Source of the DNA: Leptospirales bacterium | GTDB taxonomy: Bacteria; Spirochaetota; Leptospiria; Leptospirales; Leptonemataceae | Assembly: GCA_016788865.1 (NCBI GenBank) | Contig: JAEUSB010000073.1 | Coordinates: forward strand, 1 to 46,970 | Direction: 5' to 3' | DNA length: 46,970 nt | Shown: positions 1-9,203 of the stretch, piece by piece | How the letters are laid out: every line of letters begins with the position of its first letter | Position numbering within the stretch: the stretch's first letter is position 1 | The notes under the pieces: generated by a model | Databases searched by the model: none | Seen by the model: the letters and a program-made list of their open reading frames with translations, nothing else | Told to the model about the DNA's origin: nothing | Translations under genes and position numbers: made by a program

Positions 1-273
1 AAGCTAAGATAGGATGCAGTTCCATTGCTGAGCAGAATTGCAAATGCAGAACAAATGATTAAAACAATACCCGAAGACTTTTCGCTGTGAAAAAATTCAT
101 TGAAGAGCCCTGAGATACGCATTTCGCGATAATTTCGGCTATTCATTTCCTGCCAACTGATTTGTCCACAGATGGGGTTGCGTGAAATGGGTAGGCCAGT
201 TGGCTCAAGAATGCTCTTTGCCCTCGGTTGACACCGTAAGGTCGGGAGTCAGAAAGGGAACGGAGTGTACCCC

Positions 274-654
274 ATGCCTTACGACGAGAAACTTGCGACC
301 CGAGTCCGATCGCTTTTACCAGACAAGGGTGTTGAGGAAAAGAAAATGATGGGTGGTCTCACCTTCATGCTGAATGGAAAGATGTGCGTGGGAATTCTAA
401 AGGATGAAATCATGGTGCGCCTCGATCCGGAGCTTTACCGATCTGCGCTGGAGAGAAAAGGTTGTCGTGAGATGAACTTCACAGGAAAGCCAATGAAAGG
501 ATTTGTATTTGTTGGTTCGGAAGGTATTAGCGCGAAGAAAGATCTGGAATATTGGCTTGGCCTAGCAGTTTCATTCAACAAGAAGGCCAAACCTTCCAGG
601 AAACCCGGCAAGGGAAGCAGGACAAATTCCAAAAAGGGTGAAACGCGGAAGTAG
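274..654 (+). CDS. TfoX/Sxy N-terminal-domain protein
   Basis: A small protein of about 126 residues resembling the TfoX/Sxy N-terminal domain: the MMGGLTFMLNGKMCVGI stretch followed by ELYRSAL and a GFVFV segment is the family pattern. Full TfoX/Sxy acts in competence regulation in gammaproteobacteria, but the many stand-alone N-domain proteins have no proven role. The C-terminal 25 residues are a basic Lys/Arg/Ser-rich tail. Two starts are possible: GTG at 265 and ATG at 274. The ATG has GGAG ending 8 nt upstream and is preferred. It stands alone, convergent with the ClC gene. Family call is good; function is unknown. Confidence 0.75.
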   Translation: MPYDEKLATRVRSLLPDKGVEEKKMMGGLTFMLNGKMCVGILKDEIMVRLDPELYRSALERKGCREMNFTGKPMKGFVFVGSEGISAKKDLEYWLGLAVSFNKKAKPSRKPGKGSRTNSKKGETRK

Positions 655-698
655 ATCATCCGTGAGCTACAGATATTTAACCTGACCGCCGACTCAGA

Positions 699-2459
699 TC
701 ATTTCTTTGCGAGATGATGAAAATAATAATCGAGGATATCCCTGTATCGTATGTAACCGAGGAGTTTGTTGTTTTGAACGCCCTCAACAATCGGAACTTT
801 GTCGAGCTCGCGCTCAAGCATGAATTTCAGTGCTCTGGACAGGTTGTCATCCGGGGTCAGGGGATCCACGCTTGTATCCGTGTAGCGAGTGATAGTATTC
901 TTTTCCGGATGTCTGTGCGTATCAACATGTTGCAGTGAAATCATTCCGAAGAATTCATGGCCGCGTTTCACCGCAAAATCGGTTGCATGCAGCCTGGCGG
1001 CAAGCTTGCGCAAATGCTTCAAAGTAATTCTCGGCGTAACAACAGTATGATTTCGAATCGGGATCTTAGATTCTCCGAGCTTAACACGTTCGAGCAAGTC
1101 TGTGCGCATGTCCCAGGAATGCGCGGGAGATTGAAATCGATTTGGCAACTGGTGCGGATAGATCGTCCAACGATGCGAAAGGACGAGTGCAATTGTTGAA
1201 ACAATGATCAATGGTGGGAGCAGTACATAGCTGCCTACCAGTTCGCAAACAAAAACCATTGCCGCAATCGGAGCGCTCGCAACACCGGAGTAAAAGGCAC
1301 CCATTCCAACGAGCGCGAATGAAATATAGGACAGGGGCATATCCGGGAGAATCATCTTTTGCAACGCTGCAGTTGCGAGACCCAGCGATGCTCCGATCAG
1401 GAGCGAAGGGCCGTAGAGTCCTCCGGCTGATCCAGAACCTACAGTAAATGACGTTGCCAGAATCTTAAGCAATGCGATCGCACCAAAGAATAGAAAGATT
1501 TTCATTGGAACGGCACCCTGAAAGGCGATCTCGCGATCCAGCATTGTTTGGAGTACTTCTGAACTGCTTCCCGTGACGCGTGGGCAAATAGATGCAATTG
1601 CAAAGACGAGCAAAGCACCCAGGACTGGCTTTACAATTGGATGAATCGGAAGCGTGCCAAATCTTTGATGGATTGTTTCGTACGTTCGAACAAACAGAAA
1701 ACCGGCGAGGAAGCAGAGCAATCCCAGAACAAAGTAGGCCGGAACGTCGTGCAGATTAAATAGCAGATGCTCGGCTGCATACAAAGGGCCTGATCCCATG
1801 AAGAACGTGTAGATCAGATAGGAAACAATGGAAGCGATAATGCAGGGGACGAGTGCGTCCGCCTCAAGATCCTCACGATACAGCATTTCTGTTGCAGTCA
1901 GGGCACCCGCCAGTGGTGCATGAAAGATCGCACCGAGACCTGCAGCAGCCCCGGTGAGCAGAAGGGTTCGCCTGGCCTTTGGACCAATCTGAATTCGATT
2001 CGCAACCATGGCCGCAAAGCCGGCCCCAATTTGTGCAACAGGGCCTTCCTTGCCTGCGCTCCCGCCAGTGCCGAGCGTGAACACGGTTGCAATCGATTTG
2101 TAAATTGCGATTCGGCCGCGCATCCTACCTTCATGATTGTGGAAACGTTCGATGACATAGTCGACACCGCTTCCGCGAATTTCCGCGCAGTAGAAGTAAG
2201 CAATGCAGCCATTCAGTAGCCCGCCAAGGATTAGTAGGACCAGCAGCACTGGATCAAGATGTGGGTCCCAGCTCAAAAATGATGTTTGAAGGTGGCTCGA
2301 GATGTAGTCGCCGTAGTAGGCGCTTTCAGCGATTTTCAGGAGTTTTGAGAATGCCACGGCACCCAGGCCGGTCACGGCTCCAATCAAGACTGATACAAGG
2401 TAAACTGCATTGGATGACTTAATCGAAATGCGGGAGAAGATCGAAGCCAGAGTAAGCAT
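699..2459 (-). CDS. ClC-family chloride channel / H+ antiporter with CBS domains
   Basis: A 586-residue inner-membrane protein. Visible ClC signatures are GSGVDYVIERF near residues 96-106 (the selectivity-filter GSGxP region, here with D for P) and GGSAGKEGPVAQIG near 132-145, carrying the gating glutamate at about 137. Many hydrophobic segments follow, with GSGSAGGLYGPSLLIG around the third ClC motif. The last ~130 residues are soluble and match a pair of CBS domains (DTSVDPLTPDDNLSRALKFM..., KLLGYIRYRDIL), which usually bind adenine nucleotides and modulate the channel. The family includes chloride channels and Cl-/H+ exchangers; which one this is cannot be told. It is probably the last core gene before the accessory island. 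Confidence 0.93.
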   Translation of the reverse strand: MLTLASIFSRISIKSSNAVYLVSVLIGAVTGLGAVAFSKLLKIAESAYYGDYISSHLQTSFLSWDPHLDPVLLVLLILGGLLNGCIAYFYCAEIRGSGVDYVIERFHNHEGRMRGRIAIYKSIATVFTLGTGGSAGKEGPVAQIGAGFAAMVANRIQIGPKARRTLLLTGAAAGLGAIFHAPLAGALTATEMLYREDLEADALVPCIIASIVSYLIYTFFMGSGPLYAAEHLLFNLHDVPAYFVLGLLCFLAGFLFVRTYETIHQRFGTLPIHPIVKPVLGALLVFAIASICPRVTGSSSEVLQTMLDREIAFQGAVPMKIFLFFGAIALLKILATSFTVGSGSAGGLYGPSLLIGASLGLATAALQKMILPDMPLSYISFALVGMGAFYSGVASAPIAAMVFVCELVGSYVLLPPLIIVSTIALVLSHRWTIYPHQLPNRFQSPAHSWDMRTDLLERVKLGESKIPIRNHTVVTPRITLKHLRKLAARLHATDFAVKRGHEFFGMISLQHVDTHRHPEKNTITRYTDTSVDPLTPDDNLSRALKFMLERELDKVPIVEGVQNNKLLGYIRYRDILDYYFHHLAKK

Positions 2460-2765
2460 CGGACATATTCAAAACGTTTCGATTGGTTGCAAGGGGCAAT
2501 ATTTTTTCTGGGGACCCAGAGCCAGGGATTAACCGTTGGTTGATTCGGTGCAAGCGTCCGAGATGTGTGAATTCTCGGACGCTTACGTTTGCTCGTGGTT
2601 TTTTGTCGCTGACAATTGAGTGATAGGCATCCCTTCTATGCTCGGGAAGGGACGAAACATGGCTCAGCACGAGGCCGGTCACTGGGAGAAACCGAGCCAA
2701 CCAACGTTGCGGGGATAGCATGCGAGTCTGAAGTCTGAAGCGCGGAGCTCACCGACTTAGATAGT
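2460..2765. other. intergenic gap between ClC gene and defence island
   Basis: About 300 bases with no convincing reading frame. It lies 5' of the ClC gene and 3' of the OLD-type ATPase gene, both on the minus strand. The only clear structure is the hairpin at 2552-2584. This is a reasonable place for the left edge of the accessory region, but no tRNA fragment or direct repeat matching the tRNA-Leu end was found. Confidence 0.5.
2552..2584. terminator. 12-bp perfect stem-loop, possible terminator
   Basis: AAGCGTCCGAGA (2552-2563) and its exact reverse complement (2573-2584) are separated by a 9-nt loop. It is 180 bp downstream of the minus-strand ATPase gene. No T-run follows on the minus strand; on the plus strand a run of six T occurs about 14 nt later. 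It may be a factor-independent terminator in one direction, or simply a structured spacer. Confidence 0.4.
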
Positions 2766-4031
2766 CTAGGCTTGCCATTTCAGAATGAACTCGACTATGT
2801 CATCAACATCGGACTGACCCTGATATTTCAAGGTCTGGAGACTTAGTTGCGGCCATTCTAAAGCGTTCCGCACCACGTCTGTCTTGTTGTTTTCGCCCCA
2901 TCGTGAAATGCATTTCGGTCTGAAAATTCCATCGGCGTTTTTTGCACCGAGGCCAGCCTGCGTGAATTTGCGGGATAGCATCTCCGAATATTTTTCCGTG
3001 CGTTTCCAATCATCATTGCGGTTTATTTCGTCAAGTTCGGTGGCAGATAGGGTGGTGCAGACCCCGCCGACTGCGTGTCTGATGGCTTCCAGAGGCAAAT
3101 AGTTTTCCATTTCGCGTCCACGGGATATCAAGAACAAATTGCTTCCCGGATCGGCTTTGGAAAAGGATTCGTATATTCTCTTTGCAGCTCCCTTGATGTT
3201 AGAATGCGGGGAGGCAAAATGCTGTTCATCAGTTAGATCCGAATCGATGATGAAAATAGGATGACTTGATATAGCCATGACATCTAACTTTTCATTCGTC
3301 TCTAGCGCAGTTACGTGAGATATGCATTGGCCCCCGTACATAAGGAATGAATAGTCAAATCCCTCGACAAAACGGTCCTTCTTTGGATGGATTCCTAGCA
3401 TATGCCGCCAAAAAATCATGTCCGATGGACCTTCAACCCAAATGGTCACTGTAGCCGTGAACAACAAGCGCGATGGAGATAACCCAAGTTCATCAGCAAG
3501 CTTAAAAGCTGCGATTCGGTCGCGAGTCGGTCGAAAGCTGATATAGTTGCGCTTCTCGATCTTACGATGTTCAGATTCGGTTCTGATGACCGAAACACGA
3601 TCATCGAAAATGCGAGCGAGCTCGGTTGAGTGGGTAGCGAGAATAAACTGGCGCGTATCGCCGAGCATTAGATCAAGCAGCTTATATCTGCGCGTTGGAT
3701 GCAATCCGTTCTCCGGTTCGTCCCAAAGGACAACGTCATTGGCCGCCGACTGATAAATCAGGGAGAAATAGAAAAGGCATATCTTGGTTCCTGTCGAGGC
3801 AAATAGATAGTCAACATCATCCAATTTGAGGAAATCCTGGAATTCACCACCGCGGACGCTATAGAAGTGAGGATCCTGTTGGATCAAGGTTGCAAGTCGT
3901 GTCTTGATTTCCTGGTATTTCGAGTCAGGATCCTCACCAGCTCGGATCACCGCGATCGCGCTAATAGCATCCTTGATCTCCGAGAAATCGGTTTCACCGA
4001 ACCTGATGTACTTCACCCGGGGTAATTGCAA
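2766..4031 (-). CDS. OLD-type ATPase, C-terminal part: Walker B + TOPRIM (frameshifted from upstream ORF)
   Basis: This 421-codon frame is the C-terminal two thirds of an AAA15/OLD-like ATPase. It shows a signature-like FASTGTKICL (78-87), Walker B VVLWDEPENGLHP (100-112), the switch histidine in LATHSTEL (131-138), and a TOPRIM nuclease fold: VEGPSD (199-204), IIDSD (261-265) and REMENYL (306-312). The nominal start is a TTG at 4031, but the homologous frame runs on upstream to about 4106, where it meets the end of the Walker A-bearing frame in the -1 register. Read together, the two make one protein of about 640 residues, the usual family size. OLD-family proteins are nucleases found in anti-phage systems (OLD, Gabija GajA, retron-associated OLDs). 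Confidence 0.85.
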   Translation of the reverse strand: MQLPRVKYIRFGETDFSEIKDAISAIAVIRAGEDPDSKYQEIKTRLATLIQQDPHFYSVRGGEFQDFLKLDDVDYLFASTGTKICLFYFSLIYQSAANDVVLWDEPENGLHPTRRYKLLDLMLGDTRQFILATHSTELARIFDDRVSVIRTESEHRKIEKRNYISFRPTRDRIAAFKLADELGLSPSRLLFTATVTIWVEGPSDMIFWRHMLGIHPKKDRFVEGFDYSFLMYGGQCISHVTALETNEKLDVMAISSHPIFIIDSDLTDEQHFASPHSNIKGAAKRIYESFSKADPGSNLFLISRGREMENYLPLEAIRHAVGGVCTTLSATELDEINRNDDWKRTEKYSEMLSRKFTQAGLGAKNADGIFRPKCISRWGENNKTDVVRNALEWPQLSLQTLKYQGQSDVDDIVEFILKWQA

Positions 4032-4093
4032 AGCGGCAAGAAAAGACTCGAGAGAACTCCTTGTTAGACCCGCTTCACGAAAGCCTAATAGCT

Positions 4094-4684
4094 CTATCCT
4101 CTCATTACGATGGACGATTCGATTTGACCGATGTCCTTCCTTATTTTGTCCAGATCCTGCTGCTGGCCAGCCAGGCTGGCATGATTTGGGTTTGATCTCT
4201 TGAGGTCTTTGATTGTTTGAACCCGAGCATTCATTCGATTCTGGAGGTCCACGAGGGTATTTTGCAATTCCGTCAACTTGGAAGATTCGAGATAAATGTT
4301 GTTCGGATTGAGCTCAAGCATGCCGTGCTCTGTCTCGATTCGCGTCACGCGGAGGGTATCGTTTTGGTTTGTGACGGAAATGGTGACTCTCGAGAATGTA
4401 CTTCCCAATTCCTGAGGAGCATCTCCGGGAACTGGAAATGGCGAATCCGAACTGAACGAAAGAACCGCAGTGTTCCACTTGATCCACGTCAGTATCGAAA
4501 CGTTGGACTCGTCGAAGACTCCCTTATTCAGAAAAGAGAACAAAGTGTCGATGACGGACAGAGTCGTGGTTTTTCCCGATCCGTTAGGCCCAATAAGGAC
4601 AGTCGTGTTGGGGTTGCAGTCGAGTACAAGGTTCTCTTCAAATCCCGGTAGACCTTCAACTTTGATGTTGGTTAGTTTGAACAA
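4094..4684 (-). CDS. OLD-type ATPase, N-terminal part: Walker A (truncated by frameshift)
   Basis: This 196-codon frame holds the N-terminal ATPase lobe: MFKLTNIKVEGLPGFEENL, then Walker A GPNGSGKTTT at 32-41, and a coiled-coil-like stretch near 134-170. It stops with TAG at 4094-4096. Next to the stop the other frame continues as NERIELLGFREAGLTRSSLE and on into the Walker B/TOPRIM frame at 4031, so a single-base indel near 4106 most simply explains the split. No slippery heptamer is visible there, so programmed frameshifting is unlikely. Either the gene is inactivated or the assembly has an error. It lies 35 bp after the FRG gene, in one operon. Confidence 0.85.
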   Translation of the reverse strand: MFKLTNIKVEGLPGFEENLVLDCNPNTTVLIGPNGSGKTTTLSVIDTLFSFLNKGVFDESNVSILTWIKWNTAVLSFSSDSPFPVPGDAPQELGSTFSRVTISVTNQNDTLRVTRIETEHGMLELNPNNIYLESSKLTELQNTLVDLQNRMNARVQTIKDLKRSNPNHASLAGQQQDLDKIRKDIGQIESSIVMRG

Positions 4685-4719
4685 CTTCTAATCCTCCTGT
4701 CCGCACGCTCGGTAGGTGT

Positions 4720-5565
4720 TTAAGGTTGTACTCCGGATCCATGAGCACGACCTGCGCGTCCTGATATCTCGTCTATCACATTCAAGGCCAATTCTCTGAA
4801 CCGGTTCGAATCGAAGTCTGAACCGGGGAAAAGTTGAGCAGGGCCGATTTGAAATTGCCTATCAAGCTCCTCTAGAAGGTTGACCCGCAAAACGTCTGTA
4901 ATAGGAAGAATATATTTGCGAATCACATTCCGGTCGATAGGATTCAATGGACTGGAATAAGTATTGTCAAGGAAACTAACGTAGGGGTTTCCAGGAACCA
5001 GGAACAAGCCGTGTTGAAGATCAAGCCGCGGGACAACACCCGGTTGAATTCGAAACCAATTCACTTCTGCAGGGCGGTTTAAGAAAAACAATTGTGACGG
5101 CGTCAAATTACCCCACAGATCGAGATCGTGTGCAGCTTCAATGTTGAGTTGCAAGGGACGGAAGCTCCGAGTGTCAGTCGCGAAGATGGCGCAAGATTCC
5201 GTTCCATTTATTGATCGTAGCGCGAAAAACAAGGCTACGTTAATTGATGTTGTCCAATCGAGTAACCGGGTCGGAACACCGTGATGCTGCATCAAAGCTA
5301 GGCGCGGCAGCAACGCGTCTAGAGTCGCGAATTGATCATCTGTTGGCGTGATACCCTCCACGGTCAAAACCTCGTTAAAAAGGCGAAGTTCAGCGGCACA
5401 GTTTTGATCAATCTCGCGTCCTTCCAGAATTCGGGCAAAGCTAGAAACAAGGTCATATTCTGGGCGTGAAACACCACGGAAGATGGTAGTTGGGGAGTTT
5501 TCGTTTTGTGTAACTAACTCTCGTAATTCTTGAACGTCCTTGCAGCGTATTTCAAATGGTTTCAT
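4720..5565 (-). CDS. FRG-domain protein
   Basis: A 281-residue soluble protein named for its FRG motif: TTIFRGVSRPEYDLVSSFAR (26-45), followed by LALMQHHGVPTRLLDWTTS (89-107) and ALFFAL, the classic FRG-domain signature. FRG domains are widespread in phage-defence and conflict loci; a nucleotide- or NAD-directed activity has been suggested for relatives but is not established here. It lies between the TIGR04141-like gene (37 bp upstream) and the OLD-type ATPase (35 bp downstream), on the same strand, so co-transcription is likely. The ATG at 5565 is the natural N-terminus. Confidence 0.88.
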   Translation of the reverse strand: MKPFEIRCKDVQELRELVTQNENSPTTIFRGVSRPEYDLVSSFARILEGREIDQNCAAELRLFNEVLTVEGITPTDDQFATLDALLPRLALMQHHGVPTRLLDWTTSINVALFFALRSINGTESCAIFATDTRSFRPLQLNIEAAHDLDLWGNLTPSQLFFLNRPAEVNWFRIQPGVVPRLDLQHGLFLVPGNPYVSFLDNTYSSPLNPIDRNVIRKYILPITDVLRVNLLEELDRQFQIGPAQLFPGSDFDSNRFRELALNVIDEISGRAGRAHGSGVQP

Positions 5566-5601
5566 AGGGGTGATGAGATTATTCTACGGCTTACGCCTGC
5601 C

Positions 5602-7299
5602 TCACGCTTTGCGTTCTATGTAGGCTAACTGGACTTTGTAGCCGAATCGCCGCAAATTTCTGACGAAGAGATCCAAATTTATTCGGCTGAATAATGGGAT
5701 GCTGAAGTGTCCGTTCTTATCTTTGGGAGAAATAATTCCGTATACAATGTGATATTTGGATCGATCGAGGTCAACTGCGGTGGGAAACAATAAAGTTGGT
5801 TCCCCTATTTTGGCATTTGCGAGTTTGCGGAACTCAACATCGGTCAACAACTCTGCGGATGTGTTCCCTTGACTAAACAAATGACTCAACGCGCTAGAAC
5901 CATGCTTGCATTTGTTGTGAAAAAGGTAAAAGGACTTGCCGTCTGTATAAAGGACGTCACAGACTTCGACTTGCCCATTTCTATAGTAAACTTCATTGGC
6001 ATCAAGGATCACCGACTTGCCGTATTTGGCAAGATGGCTTTGCAATAAATTGTTATAAGTATTTTCCTGAAGCTGCTTGCGGGATGATTTTGACGCAATG
6101 AGGGCCGATTCGTATGGAATGACATTTGTCCAGACTGGAAGTTGCGCTATGTTGTTCTCGATTTCATCCAGAAAATCCTTATCAACTAGATACCATGCTC
6201 CGTTTTCGAGGAAATACTGCTTCACCCCCGAGCGGATATCTACGTAGAGGCATTGGTAGATCCGAAAGGAATTAACTTCCTTCTGGGTATCTGCATCACA
6301 AAGTATCACGCTCTGCTTATGCAGATCATCAATGGTCAAAGGGTTGGGAAGTTTGCTTAATTCAGTGTAGTATTGTTTCTCGATGTCGAGTTCAAGATAG
6401 TGACCAATGGTTTTTCCCCGCTTTGCGACGGACCCATACTTGAATGCTGGATTCATATGAGCGTCGAAGACGGCTGGGTAGGCAAGAATGACATCTCTCG
6501 ATTGAGCGTTCAGTTTCTTGAGCAAAATACCATCCAACACCGCAATGTCTGCCTTATCGCGAACTTGTCTGAAATTATCGATCCACTTGAAGCCTCGCTT
6601 CTTGTAGCGCGTTGAATTGTATAGTGTTAGCAGAATAGAGAGAGTTCGACTTAAGCGTTCAGCTGCATGTGGGTAAGAGAACTTGAGGCTATCAGCACCA
6701 TCCACGCTGGAAAAAAACTGGGAGAAACGGCTGTTCACTTTCCCGGCAATGTCTCGGAGCAGCGAGTTCAGGATGTTGATGTCATATTGCTCGAAAGTCG
6801 TTTCGCGGCCGGTTTGCTTTCTTGTCCTCAGTCCGATGTCGGACGGCGTGAAAATCGCGGCCCCTTTAATCTTTCCTTCGTCCAAGGCGTTGAGGGCACA
6901 TTTTAAGCCAAAGTCGTTCTCGAAAGACATTGGATTCAGTAGGTAACGTCCATGACCGTGCGTTACTGCAAATGTGCGTCCGCGATGCTTAAGAATGACA
7001 ATTAGGTCCGCAGATTTGTTGGCGAGCCTGTTCGAAATCTTCCAGAAGGTTTTCCACCATGGATTTGGGTTATCGGTTTCCCTGAAGTACGATTCGTATG
7101 GGGAATCGGCTCGATAGATGCGCTTGGGTTCGATCTTGTTCTTTCGAAGGTATTGGGTTAGAACGTCGCTCTTTTCCAATAGAACGCCGTCATTGAATAT
7201 GCTCTCACTATTTTCACTAATGACACCCTTCTTCCATTCGTATCTAGGAACGTTCTTATAGTCCAGCTTAATAAGATACATGGTGATCGTATGCATGCT
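5602..7299 (-). CDS. TIGR04141/DUF6119-like sporadically distributed protein
   Basis: About 565 residues. The N-terminus MHTITMYLIKLDYKNVP, the central LDIEKQYYTELSKLPNPLTIDDL region, the W/Y-rich QYFLENGAWYLVDKDFL segment and the end IPLFSRINLDLFVRNLRRFGYKVQLAYI fit the 'sporadically distributed' TIGR04141 (DUF6119) family as I recall it. Members occur patchily, often in defence islands; no biochemical function is known to me. The frame is open to 7344, but ATG 7299 has AGGA 9 nt upstream and fits the family N-terminus; ATG 7281 is a further option. A 247-bp gap separates it from the upstream gene, so it may have its own promoter. Confidence 0.72.
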   Translation of the reverse strand, partial: SMHTITMYLIKLDYKNVPRYEWKKGVISENSESIFNDGVLLEKSDVLTQYLRKNKIEPKRIYRADSPYESYFRETDNPNPWWKTFWKISNRLANKSADLIVILKHRGRTFAVTHGHGRYLLNPMSFENDFGLKCALNALDEGKIKGAAIFTPSDIGLRTRKQTGRETTFEQYDINILNSLLRDIAGKVNSRFSQFFSSVDGADSLKFSYPHAAERLSRTLSILLTLYNSTRYKKRGFKWIDNFRQVRDKADIAVLDGILLKKLNAQSRDVILAYPAVFDAHMNPAFKYGSVAKRGKTIGHYLELDIEKQYYTELSKLPNPLTIDDLHKQSVILCDADTQKEVNSFRIYQCLYVDIRSGVKQYFLENGAWYLVDKDFLDEIENNIAQLPVWTNVIPYESALIASKSSRKQLQENTYNNLLQSHLAKYGKSVILDANEVYYRNGQVEVCDVLYTDGKSFYLFHNKCKHGSSALSHLFSQGNTSAELLTDVEFRKLANAKIGEPTLLFPTAVDLDRSKYHIVYGIISPKDKNGHFSIPLFSRINLDLFVRNLRRFGYKVQLAYIERKA

Positions 7300-7546
7300 A
7301 TGATCCTGGACCAGTAAAGTTGGATTCAATGATCGGGATACCATTGCACTCCAATCACCGCAGAGAATCCAGGCTCTTCGGATGACGTTGGGATTTGATA
7401 TTCACTCGAAACGTGTCAAGAATAGATACGATTGTGCAGAAAAAGTTTGTATCCCCGGTTTGTGGGATGCCCTGTGTCCGATATTATCCGTCACGTTTGT
7501 TGGCATTGTGAAGCCCGAAGGGCTATTGCTTCGTTCAAGCTTTCAG

Positions 7547-8491
7547 CTAACTGCTTCTGAAGGAGATTTGTCCCGTCGTAAAGAAATCCTTGAGAGCAAA
7601 GATTGGTGGGAGTGATCTCGCCCATTTCTCTTGTGCCCGCTTTGGATTGGACCGAACAGTATCCTCCCAGCACACGATCAAGCTGCATTCTGCGTGCGGA
7701 TGCTTGTGGTTCACAAAATTCCGGCTTCGATGCTCGAACTCAGCGTGAATCTCTCGACGTGAGTTATCCCGCTTGTTGCGGATCAAGAAGCAAGTATCTG
7801 GGAATGCCGTCTGAATGAACTTGATCGAATCGAAGAAGTAGTCTTCTTTCTTACCGCGCAAGTTTTCAAATTCGAAAGGATACTCTTTGAGTAATGGGAA
7901 CATGACACAAAACAAACCCACCAGTCCCATTTCCGAAACGGGCTCATACTCAAAGACATTTGTGAGTTGCGGAAATCGGCTGGTTACCAATTTGTTCCCC
8001 AGCTTTATCACTCTTTCTTGGCGTGCATCGAAAGATGATTGTACCAGGCTCTTGAAAGTTGTGGCCACCGAGACCAGGTCTTCTTCCTGCGAGACTACAT
8101 TCTTCAATGCAACAATATCTTCTGTTGTGTAGGGAGGACTTCCGTCCTTTGTGGGATGTTGTCGTTCGAATTCGCGAATGGCTGCGATGAGTCTACTACG
8201 CAGGGCACCATTATCGATCTCTGAGAGCCGCCGCAAATGGGTGAATAGCATTACCGGTGAGACTTCATCATGTAAGAATGATTCGTGGATCTTGATGTAA
8301 GATTGCGCGGTTCGTTCCTTCATGTTGAATTCTTGCTGCGTATATGCCTGGAAGGAAGCGTATCCTGGGGAAAACGTTCTTGAATCGCGCACCGATTTCA
8401 GCATGCCTCCAGCTTCCCACGCGGTGCGGCCGGAGTTCTGAACCTGTTTGATCAGGTCTTTGAGGTGGGCGGTGACAGCTGTATGATCCAC
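7547..8491 (-). CDS. DUF3102-like N-terminal domain plus putative restriction-nuclease-like C-terminal domain
   Basis: A 314-residue protein with two apparent parts. Residues 1-70 (AWEAGGMLKSVRDSRTF, GYASFQAYTQQEF, KERTAQSYIKIHE) resemble DUF3102-type helical/HTH regions often seen in mobile-element proteins. Residues ~215-278 carry DYFFDSIKFIQTAFPDT, then EIHAEFEHRSRNFVNH and CSLIVCWEDT. The E-x-E-F...C-x-LIVCW pattern matches a PD-(D/E)XK-like nuclease core seen in uncharacterised prokaryotic proteins. The start is GTG at 8491, with AAGG just upstream and only 3 bp after the stop of the exported-protein gene, so the two are translationally close. The nuclease role is inferred from motif shape only. 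Confidence 0.6.
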   Translation of the reverse strand: MDHTAVTAHLKDLIKQVQNSGRTAWEAGGMLKSVRDSRTFSPGYASFQAYTQQEFNMKERTAQSYIKIHESFLHDEVSPVMLFTHLRRLSEIDNGALRSRLIAAIREFERQHPTKDGSPPYTTEDIVALKNVVSQEEDLVSVATTFKSLVQSSFDARQERVIKLGNKLVTSRFPQLTNVFEYEPVSEMGLVGLFCVMFPLLKEYPFEFENLRGKKEDYFFDSIKFIQTAFPDTCFLIRNKRDNSRREIHAEFEHRSRNFVNHKHPHAECSLIVCWEDTVRSNPKRAQEKWARSLPPIFALKDFFTTGQISFRSS

Positions 8492-8494
8492 GCC

Positions 8495-9175
8495 TTACGG
8501 TTTCGTCGTCAGCGCCATTTCCAGAGCCCTGATTATTTCCGCCCGCGGCACTTCTTCTCCATTGCGGAGTTTTGCTAGAATAACACTCGGGGAGAATGCA
8601 TCGCTACGATCAATGGGAGCAACTGAATTGGAAACCTCAGGTTCTATCGACAGGAATTGCACCCGAACTATGAACCCTCCGTAGATACTTCTTGAAAAAA
8701 CAGTCTGGCTTGGTCTCCAGTAGTTCGGAACTGGGCGAAACTTGGCTCGAAACCTCTGACCAGGTTTCAAGTCTTGCAGTTGAGATGCCACGTTGTCGGA
8801 AGTCCAGAAATCTTTCGTCGCGAGGAGTTCGGCACCAGCATGCGAAGAATCGACATATTGGATACTGATTGCTTTGCCAAGGATGTCGTGGGAGCAACTC
8901 AATCGCAATTCAATGGAGCTCACTACGACGATAGGGCAATCGAAGCCTATCTCCAGTGGTTTTCCAACAGGGAAGGTTCTTCCGAAGAGATCCTCCGCAC
9001 GCTTCGCTACCTCAGCCGATTTAACAGACTTACCCTGGTCGGAGAGACCCGTCGCTTCGAAGTGCAAGCGTTCCGCTTCAATGGCATCTCCTTTGTTGAG
9101 TGGAACGGCCTCAGGCGAAGCAAGCGCCGAAGCGAAAATAAGCAGGGCAATTAATCGCGATGCATGTCGGATCAT
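8495..9175 (-). CDS. hypothetical exported protein, first gene of the island operon
   Basis: About 226 residues. A signal peptide is clear (MIRHASRLIALLIFASALASPEA), so the protein is probably periplasmic or cell-surface. I do not recognise the family; the mature part is mixed alpha/beta without repeats and ends in an acidic/helical segment (LRNGEEVPRAEIIRALEMAL). The start is either ATG 9175 or GTG 9181. Both lie inside the palindrome at 9174-9201, so translation may start on a leaderless or nearly leaderless transcript. An exported product at the head of an otherwise cytosolic nuclease/ATPase operon is unusual. Confidence 0.7.
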   Translation of the reverse strand: MIRHASRLIALLIFASALASPEAVPLNKGDAIEAERLHFEATGLSDQGKSVKSAEVAKRAEDLFGRTFPVGKPLEIGFDCPIVVVSSIELRLSCSHDILGKAISIQYVDSSHAGAELLATKDFWTSDNVASQLQDLKPGQRFRAKFRPVPNYWRPSQTVFSRSIYGGFIVRVQFLSIEPEVSNSVAPIDRSDAFSPSVILAKLRNGEEVPRAEIIRALEMALTTKP

Positions 9176-9201
9176 CTCCACACGGTATACCGTGTGGAGA
9201 T
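9174..9201. promoter_or_regulatory. perfect 28-bp palindrome, likely operator of the XRE regulator
   Basis: Positions 9174-9187 (ATCTCCACACGGTA) are exactly repeated in reverse complement at 9188-9201. The palindrome fills the gap between the minus-strand island operon and the plus-strand XRE gene, and covers the start codon region of the exported-protein gene. A perfect dyad of this length beside an HTH gene is the usual form of an autoregulatory operator. Binding here would block the operon directly. Confidence 0.75.
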
Positions 9202-9203
9202 TT

